From: Luidia sarsii
Taxonomy: Eukaryota > Echinodermata > Asteroidea > Paxillosida > Luidiidae
Length of the DNA: 64,000 nucleotides
Reading direction: 5' to 3'
Assembly (NCBI GenBank): GCA_949987565.1
Contig: OX465118.1
Location: 5,608,538-5,672,537, forward strand
Shown: positions 49,046 through 59,700 of the stretch, piece after piece
How the letters are laid out: every line of letters begins with the position of its first letter
Position numbering within the stretch: the stretch's first letter is position 1
Notes under the pieces: model-generated
Database searches by the model: none
Told to the model about the DNA's origin: nothing
What the model saw: the letters and a program-made list of their open reading frames with translations, nothing else
Made by a program: the position numbers and the translations under genes

Positions 49046-49299
49046 TAGGCAATCATACTGCACTGAAAATTTGAGATGTCAGTACTAATGGCAATACACC
49101 CTGCTTGTAAACAGTACAGTATTTACATGAACATTACATGCATATAAATCTGTTAATACATGAACATGAAAATGAAGGTCATCACAAACTTGTACAGTGT
49201 ACATGGTTCTGTCTCTCTAAAGCTACTCAATTGCTACCCTTTTAGCCTATTTGCGAGCACACATTGTACAGTATTTTTCGTGACGTTCTTTTCTCAAAC

Positions 49300-49440
49300 A
49301 TTTAGAGGACCCAGTGTTCGATCCTCCATTTACATTAGCGAGACCTTTCTCCAAGGCATAAGCACTCTGGATATCATACCGGCACAGTACCACCTGAGCT
49401 ATCCATCCCTTACCTAGCGGCCATCCCAAATACATCTAGC
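49300..49440. mobile_element. Family A and SINE fragments
   Basis: It has agaggacccagtgttcgatc and cgagacctttctccaaggca (family A), then cacctgagctatccatccct and agcggccatcccaa (SINE, minus sense). Confidence 0.6.
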
Positions 49441-49535
49441 CGGCTAATGTTTCTTTTCTAGGATGGGCGGGGAAGCCAGTCCTGAAGTATCGCAACATTT
49501 CATGGACTGATACGTTGTCTGCCTTTTCCCTACAG

Positions 49536-49627
49536 ATCTCCTGCTGCCTACTTTGTCTCTTCTGGGCTAGGCAACAGACGTGCATCGCAGTCAGACATCG
49601 TGCTACGTTCATCTCTATCAGCCATGG
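49536..49627 (+). CDS. RAP1GDS1: Candidate RAP1GDS1 exon 1 with start codon ATG at 49624
   Basis: A strong acceptor (tgccttttccctacag) ends at 49535 and a donor (gtgagg) begins at 49628. The last four exon bases are ATGG in a good Kozak context (cagccATGG). Joining this phase-1 end to 56640 gives M-D-D-L-E-Q-A-V-E-K-L-K, which parallels human MADNLSDTLKKLK in length and pattern. The exon is otherwise 5' UTR. The frame upstream of the ATG is open to the acceptor (SPAAYFVSSGLGNRRASQSD and on), so an N-terminal extension is not excluded. Intron 1 would be 7.0 kb. The exon is inferred from splice logic and was not confirmed by transcripts. Confidence 0.45.
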
Positions 49628-49997
49628 GTGAGGCAATTATTGAGAAATGATATCTAAGATGAATTATGGTGCAATGTCACTGGTTGGTCATTTGGTGTCT
49701 ATTTTGTAGCTTAATTTACCTTAATTTACTCTTCTTTTTGCTTATTTGCATGCATTTCGAGGATTCTGAAGAGTTACAGGGAGCATACAATACATACACA
49801 TACTTAATGATTTCCTGAACACGTTTGTTAATCGGAATCCTTCAAGAGTTATTGATCAAGGAATACTGAAGTGATAAGTCAAAGTCACTTGTCCTGTAAC
49901 ATAAGTTACCGAACGTTGCATCGCCCTTTTCAATTCTCTAACATGGCTCAAATGACAAGCAGGGTCATACAACAGTCAACTCATCTTGAAATGTAAT

Positions 49998-50140
49998 AAC
50001 TACACTGTATGATGCATCGTAAATCAACTTACATGTGTATGACTGATAATAAAGTTGTGATAGACTGTATGGTTTCTGTGAAGTGCTCGTTGTATTGCGA
50101 TTGATTGTAAGCTACGATGAGTTTGGCAAAATTGACTGCT
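49998..50140. mobile_element. Hairpin element of TACGATGCATCG type
   Basis: It has gatgcatcgtaaatcaactt, gactgtatggtttctgtgaa and gctacgatgagtttggcaaa. It is related to the clearer copies at 58583-58723 and 60688-60830, whose ends GATTTCACAAAG and TTTGTGAAATC are inverted repeats. Confidence 0.75.
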
Positions 50141-51430
50141 GTGCAGGTACATGTACATGTACATGTACATTGTACTGTACTGTACCTTAGCTAAAGTGAA
50201 CCTTAGCTTAAGCGCTTAAGTTGCATGTCATGCACATGTGATGTGATATACTTATCTTTTACGTTTTACATGTACATGTATGTGCAATGTCATGTGTGTG
50301 TCCTCATGTACATGTATGTACATGTTGTACACTGTACATGTAATGACTGCACTGGAAGGTTAAATGTTGCCATTTGAAATCTAGGGATAAATTCAGGCAC
50401 ACGACTTCAACTCTCAGGCTGTACAATGTACAATTTGTCAGATTCTGGACACAACCCTATAGCATACATGTAGGTCTACATGTGCCGTTTTAGAATCCTT
50501 TGGTGAATTGCACCCTGTGCATGTATCCTTTTGTGCACATGCTGATAATAGGGATAGGCCTAGGTCTTAACATAACCAGTTGGGACACACTAACTGCATG
50601 GATTTGGTAAGAGTTCATAGAAGCATTCGAAGGAACTGTAATAACTGTCGAGTGTACATGTAGATGTACGTGTACACTGTACAGGTGTACATGTACATGT
50701 ACTTTATCAGAAGCAATGATACTGTACCGGTATCTGATGCAGTACTTGTTGCTACGATAGCTACACTGTAATTTTATGCACTTTTTCCAACTGGGTTCTA
50801 GTATTTAATTGCTCTCCATTATAAGTTGTTATTCTTGACACTAGTATCTTGACCCTATTTACATGTACATGAACATGTACAGTACATGTTATGTACATGT
50901 GCATGTACACTGTACATTATACACACATTGACTGCACACGTGTGTATTTTTACGTGTAATGTATGTGCCGTATTTCAGTGCACACGTACATGTACGGTAC
51001 TCGTAGGTGTGCATGTACATCACGCTGTGCCAGACGTTCTTGAGCAGATTAATTTGCACGCACGTATTCATTGAGCCCACATCACCTATCAGCCTATATT
51101 TGCATACTGTACGATCCAAGGCGGATTTCACAAAGTGCCGCATCGAAATTGACTTGAGCACAGCCAGACCTGTTGTAAGCAGAGTGGTTTGTGGTCGTCA
51201 TGCCATGACACCTTTCCCAAACGACCTCTTATGAAGGTGTGTGGCTCTGACAATACATGTACATGTACATGTACCATACCTCACTCGTTCACCTGAATAT
51301 TTCAATTTCATTTTTGAGATTTGGATTTTCCCATGTACAGTACCGCCTTGCTGTGGATTTTTTTTCCGGACCGCATCCTCTTTCCCTCCCATTTACAACC
51401 AAGCTGTACCAATTCACGTGTAACAATATG
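50140..51430. other. Intronic region, TACATG-rich, no gene seen
   Basis: It consists of tacatg runs (50150-50175, 50680-50700, 50860-50910), a fragment of the hairpin element near 51120, and unremarkable AT-rich sequence. It lies inside the proposed RAP1GDS1 intron 1. Confidence 0.6.
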
Positions 51431-51640
51431 TCTTTCTAACCTTTGAACTCCTTGTTTGTTTCCCTTTGCCCTCTTCTTAGCCATCACCTTGAGTGGCCTG
51501 CTTTGGGCCGTGTGGTTGGAGATTCTCCATATGAAATGATAATAATAAAAATTCAGTTAAAATTACGACTTTTCGACTTTTTTGAATCACTTTTATTCAG
51601 TGGCTGCTGTGGGCCTTGTGGTTGTCGGTTCTCAATATTT
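51430..51640 (+). repeat. Exon-like repeat, first two copies
   Basis: A pyrimidine tract and tcttag are followed by ccatcaccttgagtggcc, then tttgggccgtgtggttgg. A shorter copy is at 51598-51640 (gtggctgctgtgggccttgt). Three more copies are at 53205-53525. Confidence 0.7.
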
Positions 51641-51990
51641 TGTTTTGAAATTGAAAAGTCGGCAAAGAAAACTGTGACTGTGCCAGGACTTGAACCCAAG
51701 ACCTCTGGGTTAACGTACATGTACTAGTGGTCTTTCATCTGACCTATCCAGCCCTTAAATGGTGGCCTTGTTTGCATCTGGATGAAAAGCTCCCACTCTG
51801 GCAAAGACTAAGTACATGTAGTTGACTTTTTGGCAAGGCCACCGTCTAAGGGCACCGTTACGTTAATACAGAGGTCTCAGGTTGAAGTCGCGGTCCAGTC
51901 CAAGTTTTCTTTGACATTTTTTCAATTTGTTCAAAAGTTCCCAGTCAGTTTTTCCTTTGTATGTTTGACTTATTTGGTTTTTTTTTTAAT
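51640..51990. mobile_element. Inverted pair of tRNA-derived SINEs
   Basis: A minus-sense head (tctgacctatccagccctta near 51740) is followed by a plus-sense leader and B-box (gtctcaggttgaagtcgcgg near 51885). Confidence 0.7.
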
Positions 51991-52150
51991 CAGTCAAAAT
52001 CGCTTTGCAACTTGTATGAATCACTTAAATGGAATACGTATGACAAAAGAAACAGACAAGGCAGTTGGCAATCCCATTTTCAGCAAGGAAGACTCACCAG
52101 GCAAAACATTTTATTTACAATCTGACCCCTGTGTAACCCTCCTCTCAATA

Positions 52151-52591
52151 GGGCCATTCCCACTACGAAAATAATCGCGATTTGAATTGCGATTCAAAAC
52201 CTTCTTTTTTTGGATTGTGTCCACACAGGCCAAAAAATCATGAGCTGATTGTGGTTAGCAGTTGTGGTCAAATGTGTATCCTTGAGGGTGGCCCACACAG
52301 GAAGACTTGTAAACAAGCACAGCACTTCCTGTCCATCAGAGCGTGAGCGGTGCATTGTGGGATTAAAACAACGGCGCTATTCAGTGGAGCGTTCCCACAC
52401 ACACTACGTCGCAAATAAACACGATTATTTGAAAAAGTCTAACTCTTAGTGGAATCCGAATCGCGAATCAAATCCCACTAATAATCGCTCTTATTGTGAA
52501 GATACATGCAAAAAAAGTGGAGTTTGAATCGCGATTCAAATTGCGATCCATATAATCACGTTTATTTGATGTACCGTAGTAGAAACGGCCC
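52151..52591. mobile_element. F-type TIR element, complete, with TA duplication
   Basis: The left end is GGGCCATTCCCACTACG. The reverse complement of the right end is GGGCCGTTTCTACTACG. TA lies on both sides (52149-52150 and 52592-52593). The interior carries several gcgattcaaat inverted words and no coding frame. Partial relatives are at 3461, 8395, 17136, 22385 and 47160, and a single TIR at about 53148-53192. Confidence 0.88.
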
Positions 52592-52829
52592 TAGTGTTGT
52601 CTTGGTGCATTCTCCCTCATGGCACGTCTGCCCTTGGCCCAGTCCCTGCCCCCAACAATGGGATCAAATTACATCCCACCACCCACGTAAACCACCCTAT
52701 TCCTCCTCCTTCCCTGCACTCTTGTCCTCCATACAAGACGGCCCACTTCTCAGCCCACGTCTGCGAAATTTGATCATCTCAAGAAATCATTTTCCCAAGT
52801 TGCAACACCAACAATATGCATACTATAGG

Positions 52830-53115
52830 CCTACATGCATGTGCATGCATGTACTTGTAAATGTACATGTACAGTACATGTACACATATGTACATCTACA
52901 ATATTATTTGCAAGTGCCGGTACATACATTGTACAGCACTCATGGTTGATGTGCCATGTAGTATACACATGTATACAGTGTACATGTACATTTACACTAT
53001 ACAATGTACATGTGTGTATGTGTTACGTGTACATGTACGTGTACAATGTACAGTTAGAAAAGCCTTATTCAAGTTCACAACCTGTCCCAATTTAAGTGTA
53101 ACATACATGTATGTC
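52830..53115. repeat. TACATG-rich stretch
   Basis: Runs of acatgtac words, with open frames that are products of the repeat. Confidence 0.82.
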
Positions 53116-53204
53116 TTGTCTTTATAACCTTTGATCTCCTCCTTGTTTTTGAAACGCGATTCAAATCACCCTGTATTTTCGTAGTGGGAACATCCCTTGT
53201 GTAC

Positions 53205-53525
53205 CGGTAGATGTCTTTCTTTCTAACCTTTGATCTCTTCCTTGTTAGTTCCCCTTTCCCCTCTTCTTAGCCATCACCTTGAGTGGCCTTTTGGGCCTTG
53301 TGGTTGGGCATTAGACGTCTCTCTATAACGGCTTTGACAAGCTCCTCCTTGTTCTCCATTCCCTCCTTCTTAGCCATCACCTTGAGTGGCCTTTTGGGCC
53401 TTGTGGTTGGCATTAATAGATGTCTTTTCTAACCTTTGATCTCTTCCTTGTTTGTTCCCCTTTCCCCTCTTCTTAGCCATCACCTTGAGTGGCCTTTGGG
53501 CCTTGTGGTTGGCTATTCTCCATAA
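53205..53525 (+). repeat. Exon-like repeat, three tandem copies
   Basis: There are three units of about 100 bp, each with a pyrimidine tract, tcttag, then ccatcaccttgagtggcc and gggccttgtggttgg. From the AG, the frame reads I-T-L-S-G-L in each copy, then diverges through indels and stops soon after. Confidence 0.8.
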
Positions 53526-53529
53526 AGAT

Positions 53530-55440
53530 TGAAAAAAAACCCCACACATTGATTTTGTTCTTGAGCAATGTTCAATAATGACTCACTGTGTCCAAGGATA
53601 CATGAACATGTGTAGTTCTGAGCATTGGGATATTCCACTAGTGTATACATGTACGTGTACACGTACAATCGTACACGTGTCTACCAGTACACTGTTGAGT
53701 TACATTGTATACTATTTATATGTAGGATTTTTGTGAGTTTCAATGACTTTGAAATATGAAAACAAATTGTCTCAGTGATGGATATCAAACTGTGGGTGCA
53801 TGGTGTCGGAAATAGACTTCATTTTAGATCTACAGTACATGTACATGTATTTTACACAGGGTTGTGATTGCAAACAGTTAACTCCACCATTACGCTGCCA
53901 TTGTGAAACGATGGAATGGACCCAAAGGGGTATGGATAGCTAAATGTACATGTACATGTACGTGTATGCATATAATGCAAAGATATGCATACCTGTATGC
54001 CGTATCCATTCCCATGCAAAACCTCTTTACTGATTAATGCTGACCAGTAGTAATACGTGTACATGTAATAGTATCCTTTCAGATAAAACACATGTACGGT
54101 ACAACACAGGCAAAATAGAGGAGGCCTATCCATCCTGGCCAATTCCTAGCTTACTCCCTCCCCCTCCAGTCAATAGTACCAAAATCAAAGTTGTCATGAA
54201 TGATTTCAATTTACCCTCGCCCCCAACCTATTGTAGGATGATATAAAAAAAACGCTGACTGAATTATGGTGTCATGTAATCCTATGTAAGACCCTGTACA
54301 TGTATGCACCATGTATGTATGTATGAAGGTACAGCTCAGCAGTAGTTACTCGAAATGTCAAGGTTTGAGGCGTTTTGGTGGATTCATGCCCACGTACAGT
54401 ACATGTACCGTGTACGTACCACCATATGATGTTACTGTACAGGTACATGTAAGGGGCTGTACAATGTAGACACACGTACATGTGTTGTGTGTGTGTACAG
54501 TATGCATACTGTAGACCATCATTGGGTGAATGAATTCCTCAGGAACAATCTACATGTACATGTACATGTACATGAACATGTAGCACCGAGGCGTGCATGC
54601 ATGTACACGTGTAAACAAATTTGTGTGTTCCGGTAGGCTTTGAGGGATTTGGGAGTGTGGATGTACGGGTAGGGATATATTGATGATAATTGAACTATTG
54701 AAAGTATTGATTATTGTCCAATTTTTCCAACTGTAAGCAAGATCACGCTGGCATGCGCGAGCGCCAGCGTGTGATGTATCAAAATATTTACTTCTAAGAA
54801 TAAACAATATTAACAAGATAAATGTACTTTGAGAAAGGTCCTGCTAGGATCGAAACGTCAGGCCCACTAAATTTTAAGATAAATGTACACTGTAAATTAA
54901 GATATATATTGTTGATATTGAGAGACGAGGCAGTTGGAGATTGTTAGAAGGAAAAGAGCATGAAGCTGCTGAGTCTACAGCAGTAAGGAATAAATCTACA
55001 ATTCTACATACCGTGTACAGTGATCTTGCACGTTAAATGGTTTCAACATCGTCTCGATTTACAATTTTACATATGTATGTATTCTTCAACTGACTTCTTT
55101 GGCTCAACCGGGACTTCGGAAAAAAAGACTCCTACAGTACGTATGTCTCGTACGAGATATACATGGAAATTGCAAACTCTGATAATACTGTACCTGTACG
55201 TGTACATGTATATGTATACAAATGTACATGTAGATGTACTGTAGTGTATTTTGAGTTTCTAGAGCTAAATCTGATGTATTTTATATGTATGTACGTACAT
55301 GATGTACGTGTATGTACGTAGATCTATACATGTACATGTGTAATTGCACCAATTGATACAAAATTATGTAAATTGAGTATTACTGTTGGTGTTGGTGTAC
55401 ATGTCCAAATCTACAATGTACATTACCTCATTCTAATTGT
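53530..55440. other. Intronic region with TACATG runs and a family A core
   Basis: I see no gene. It has tacatg and acgtac runs near 53650, 53830-53960, 54550 and 55200-55330, plus a family A core at 54825-54885 (tgagaaaggtcctgctagga). Confidence 0.6.
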
Positions 55441-55459
55441 AGGGTTTAGTCTAACTTAC

Positions 55460-55564
55460 CATAGCAGTCCCCCACCTCATCAAAATGCATTGGTCTGAAT
55501 TCCAAATCAACAGTTGATATGTACCCAAAGTTCACGGCTGTATAATATTCTGCCATGCCAATCC
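55460..55564 (-). CDS. Candidate internal exon, minus strand, unknown protein
   Basis: This 105-nt segment lies between an acceptor (gggttgcag) and a strong donor (gtaagt), phase 1 to phase 1. One frame only is open: IGMAEYYTAVNFGYISTVDL then EFRPMHFDEVGDCY. The other two minus frames have stops. It is antisense to the proposed RAP1GDS1 intron 1. It could belong to a nested gene, a processed or decayed gene copy, or chance. I do not recognise the family. Confidence 0.35.
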
Positions 55565-55959
55565 CTGCAACCCAACCAAATTGTTTCCAGATGTTTGAAT
55601 TTCACGCCCGCTCAGGTGTCAAGAGAGCAAAGACTATTTTGATGGCACCTCTCTGGCCTCTGGATTAACAAACAGGTGTCCTAAGCACCTGAGGTAGCCG
55701 TACAGTACGTGAGTGGTTTTCTCCCAAGAGATGCAATATGCCTATGATATCATCATCACCATCACCATCATTGGTCGACTGTGGAGCAGGCGTCTACAGG
55801 CTGTCTCCAACCACTGCAGTCTTCAGCAGAATTGACAATATCATTTGGTTGTACATGTAGCATCCCTTCATAGTCTCCCAATAGTTGTATAATTAATAAT
55901 AATAATAATATGATTTTGTAGAGTGCCATTCCATCTAGATCATGGCGCTAGCAACACAA

Positions 55960-56500
55960 GATAATTAGAAACACAGACATTTCAAAGGGAAACAGGATAC
56001 AAGTAGGTTTTCATTTGCTTTTTAAACATCAAAATGGTGTCCAGCAATCTGATGTTGGTGGGTTTAGTGTTCAAAATTTTCAGGCCAGCAATTGTGAAGG
56101 CTGTGAAAGTCTGTGAAAGTGTCCCTACACATGTAGTTCTCGGCACTGATAGTAGAATAGCATCAAGGCAGGAACGAAGGCTGGGTCTGCCAGATACAAT
56201 GTATGTTGAGCTGACTGAGGTGCTGTTTGGTGGAGACACTTGAAGATGAGGAGACAAATTTTAAAGTCAATTCTTTGCCGAACGGGAAGCCAATGGACTT
56301 GTGTGAGCAGTGGGGAGGCGGATACACGCCTATCAGCAGAAAATAAAAGGCGTGCACTCGTGCAGCACGGTTTTGCAGTCGTTTGAGTTTATCTAGATTT
56401 GAGTCTGTACAGCCATAGAGAAGAGAGTTACATGTACCATAATCCTGACAGGATAAAAGTACACAGAGTACTTGGTGACAAGTACTGCAAGTACAGTGTC
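55960..56500 (-). pseudogene. LINE reverse-transcriptase 3' remnant, frameshifted
   Basis: The minus frames read CNSLLYGCTDSNLDKLKRLQ then NRAARVH, and in another frame LSVPRTTCVGTLSQTFTAFT with FKKQMKTYLYPVSL. These are successive blocks of the RT C-terminus (N-S-L-L-Y-G...L-Q-N-x-A-A-R; V-P-R-T; F-K-x-x-x-K-T-Y-L). It ends about 140 bp before RAP1GDS1 exon A. Confidence 0.88.
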
Positions 56501-56534
56501 CTGGGCCTTCCTGGTTTCCTTTTTCCATTCTGCC

Positions 56535-56605
56535 ATTCTGCCTTTGAGAAAGATCCTGCTAGGATCGAAACATCCAGCCCTCCCAATTTCTGCCAATTTT
56601 GTCTT
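56535..56605 (+). mobile_element. Family A fragment next to exon A
   Basis: It has tgcctttgagaaagatcctg and ctaggatcgaaacatccagc. It ends about 35 bases upstream of the exon A acceptor. Confidence 0.8.
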
Positions 56606-56639
56606 CACTCAATTTGATCTGTTTTCACCCTTGTGACAG

Positions 56640-56738
56640 ATGACCTGGAGCAGGCTGTGGAGAAGCTGAAGCTGAATGCTAATGACAATGACCCAGTGTC
56701 TTGTCTGGACTGCATGCTGCAAGCCCTGGAACATGACG
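56640..56738 (+). CDS. RAP1GDS1: RAP1GDS1 exon A: N-terminal helix, first ARM start
   Basis: This 99-nt exon is phase 1 to phase 1. The acceptor is cttgtgacag and the donor is gtaatc. It reads DDLEQAVEKLKLNANDNDPV then SCLDCMLQALEHD, and matches the human start through CLDCLLQAL. The acceptor lies close downstream of a family A transposable element remnant. Confidence 0.93.
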
Positions 56739-59700
56739 GTAATCACTCAGATAATATAGACCAATGGCATCCCTGCCCAAAATGTACTGCACTCCACATA
56801 CAGTACAGTGCATATTCTGCACCCACCCCAATGCATAAGCCAAGACATTCTGCACCCATCCCAGTGTATGAGACAATACATTCTGCACCAATTGCAGTGC
56901 ATAAGGCAATGCATTCTGCACCCATCCCAGTGCATACATGTACACCAATACATTCTGCACCCACCCCTGTGTATAAACCAAGACATTCTGCACCCATCCC
57001 AGTGCATAAGCCAAAACATTCTGCACCCATCCCAGTGTATGAGACAATACATTCTGCACCAATTGCAGTGCATAAGGCAATGCATTCTGCACCCATCCCA
57101 GTGCATACATGTACACCAATACATTCTGCACCCATCCCAGTGCATACACCAAGACATTCTGCACCCATCCCAGTACACTAAGCCAAAACATTATGCACCC
57201 ATCCCAGTGCATACATGTACACCAATACATTCTGCACCCATCCCAGTACATAAACCAAGACATTCTGCACCCATCCCAGTACACTAAGCCAAAACATTAT
57301 GCACCCATCCCAGTGCATACATGTACACCAATACATTCTGCACCCATCCCAGTGCATACGCCAAGACATTCTGCACCCATCCCAGTGCACAAGCCAAAAC
57401 ATTATGCACCCATCCCAGTGACTAAACACACCATAGCAGATAGCTGCTTCCACAAGAACTTGATTGTGAAATATAAGAGACCGTCCTTTTTTATGATGTG
57501 CTATAGTGAACAATACTCCAAAAGCTGTGATACATTGTATGTATCAACTTCATGCATAGGTATTGCGCACTATACAGTATATGACAACCTTATGGTCTAA
57601 TCAACCATTCACAGCAGCTTTTTTAAGCCACGCAAGGTAAAGGGCTTAGGAAAGAAGGAGATAGAGAGGGACTCGGGAAGGCTGGAGATAGGAATTGACA
57701 TTTCTCATAAAAAGGGCAAGATCGTAGGCTGGGGGAAAAAATTTGAACCAGGAAGGGAATTCTAGAGAGAGGTTGAACGAGAGAAGAAGCTGTTCTGATA
57801 TCTCTTTGTTCTACCCCCAAAAAAGCTTAAGAAAGAAAGGTATACAGCAACACAGCACCACAAGTGTAATGTTGGTAGACCAGACTGATCCACCTTGACT
57901 GTAGTACTTTTTCGTCTTTCTTTGGCGTTATTAGTGGAAGAATCAAGTGCTAGACTTCTAAGCTTGGGCTCGGTGAAGATTCTGACTGAGCAACTGAAGG
58001 ACACAGAGAAGGAGGACTCCCTGGGAAGAATCTGCAACATCATAGCAGAAATGGCCAAGAACGGTATGTGCATGCCAACTGTTACACTCATAGGCTACCC
58101 ATTCACAGTCACAGATGCAACGACCCTGTGCAGCTTGTACTCAGTGGGCCATTCAGTGCACCCATCCACAGTCACAGCTGTGGATGCAATGACCCTACCG
58201 GTATTTTAGCTTGTACTCAGTGGACCATTCAGTGCACCCATCCACAGTCACAGCTGTGGATGCAATGACCCTATTTTAGCTTGTACTCAGTGGGCCATTC
58301 AGTGCACCCATCCACAGTCACAGCTGTGGATGCAATGACCCTATTCAGCTTGTACACAATGGGTCATTCAGTGCACCCATCAACAGTCACAGCTGTGGAT
58401 GCAATGACCCTATTTTAGCTTGTACTCAGTGGGCCATTCAGTGCACCTATCCACAGTCACAGCTGTGGATGTAATGAGCCTACCGGTATTTTAGCTTGTA
58501 CTCAGTGGGCCATTCAGTGCACCCATTCACAGTCACAGCTGTTGATGCAATGACCCTACCGGTATTTTAGCTTGTACTAAAATTTTCACAAAGCCTTACG
58601 ATACATCGTAACTCAACTTGCGATGGATAACCCATCGCGAGTTGTGATAGGCCGTATGGTTTCTGTGCATCACTCATCGTCCTGGGATTCATCATAAGTT
58701 ACAATGAGTTTTGTGAAATCGACTGCAGGAAACATTTAGGACTGCAACGATACAATCTCCTGATGAAAAACAGAGCACACACTGTCTGAAATGTTCAGCC
58801 ATCGGCTCTTCTCAGAACTCATTGTCAAAGAGATGACTTACAATTGTGTTCTGCCCATTGCAGAAAGTATTCGTGAGCCGTTTGTGGATGCTGGCGTTAT
58901 ACCCATCCTCAATGGTCTACTCGTCCACAAAGATGACGATGTAGTGGTACAAGTCTGCCGAGCACTGGGCAACATTTGCTGCGATCATGGTAAGTGGAAC
59001 CCCAAGGTGAGAAACAAAAAGACACCAACCAGGCTTGCCTTCAAGTCACAAAGTATCAAGTGCGAGTCCCAGTCCCGAGTCATCCTCGTCAAGTCCGTGT
59101 CTGTGTCGTGAGTCAAAAAGATAAAGTCTGTGTCAGTTGTGAGTCACAAAGGTCAAATCCGTGTCTGAATCATGAGTCACAAAGGTCAAGTCTGTGTCTG
59201 AGTCGTAAGTCACAAAGGTCAAGTCCGTGTCTGAGTCATGAGTCACAAAGTTCAAGTTTGTGTCTGAGTCATGAGTCACAAAGGTCAAGTCCATGTCTCA
59301 GTCGTGAGTCACAAAGGTCAAGTCTGTGTCTGAGTAGTGAGTCTCAAAGGTCAAGTCCGTGTCTGGGTTATGAGTCACAAAGGTCAAGTCTGTCTGTGTC
59401 TGAGTCATGAGTCACAAAGGTCAAGTCTGTGTCTGAGTCATGATTCACAAAGGGCAAGTCTGAGTCGTGAGTCACAAAGGTCAAGTCCGTGTCTGAGTTG
59501 TGAGTCACAAAGGTCAAGTCCGTGTCTGAGTCGTAAGTCACAAAGGTCAAGTCCATGTCTGAGTCGGGAGTCACAAAGGTCAAGTCTGCGTCTGAGTCGG
59601 GAGTCACAAAGGTCAAGTCCGTGTCTGAGTCGGGAGTCACAAAGGTCAAGTCTGTGTCTGTATCATGAATCTCAAAGGTCAAGTCTGTGTCTGAATCGTG

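Noticed and set aside
56633..57600. Long frames over the 33-bp repeat, including one continuing from RAP1GDS1 exon A
   Set aside because: The exon A donor at 56739 fits the phase and the known protein. Sequence beyond it is tandem repeat and does not resemble SmgGDS.
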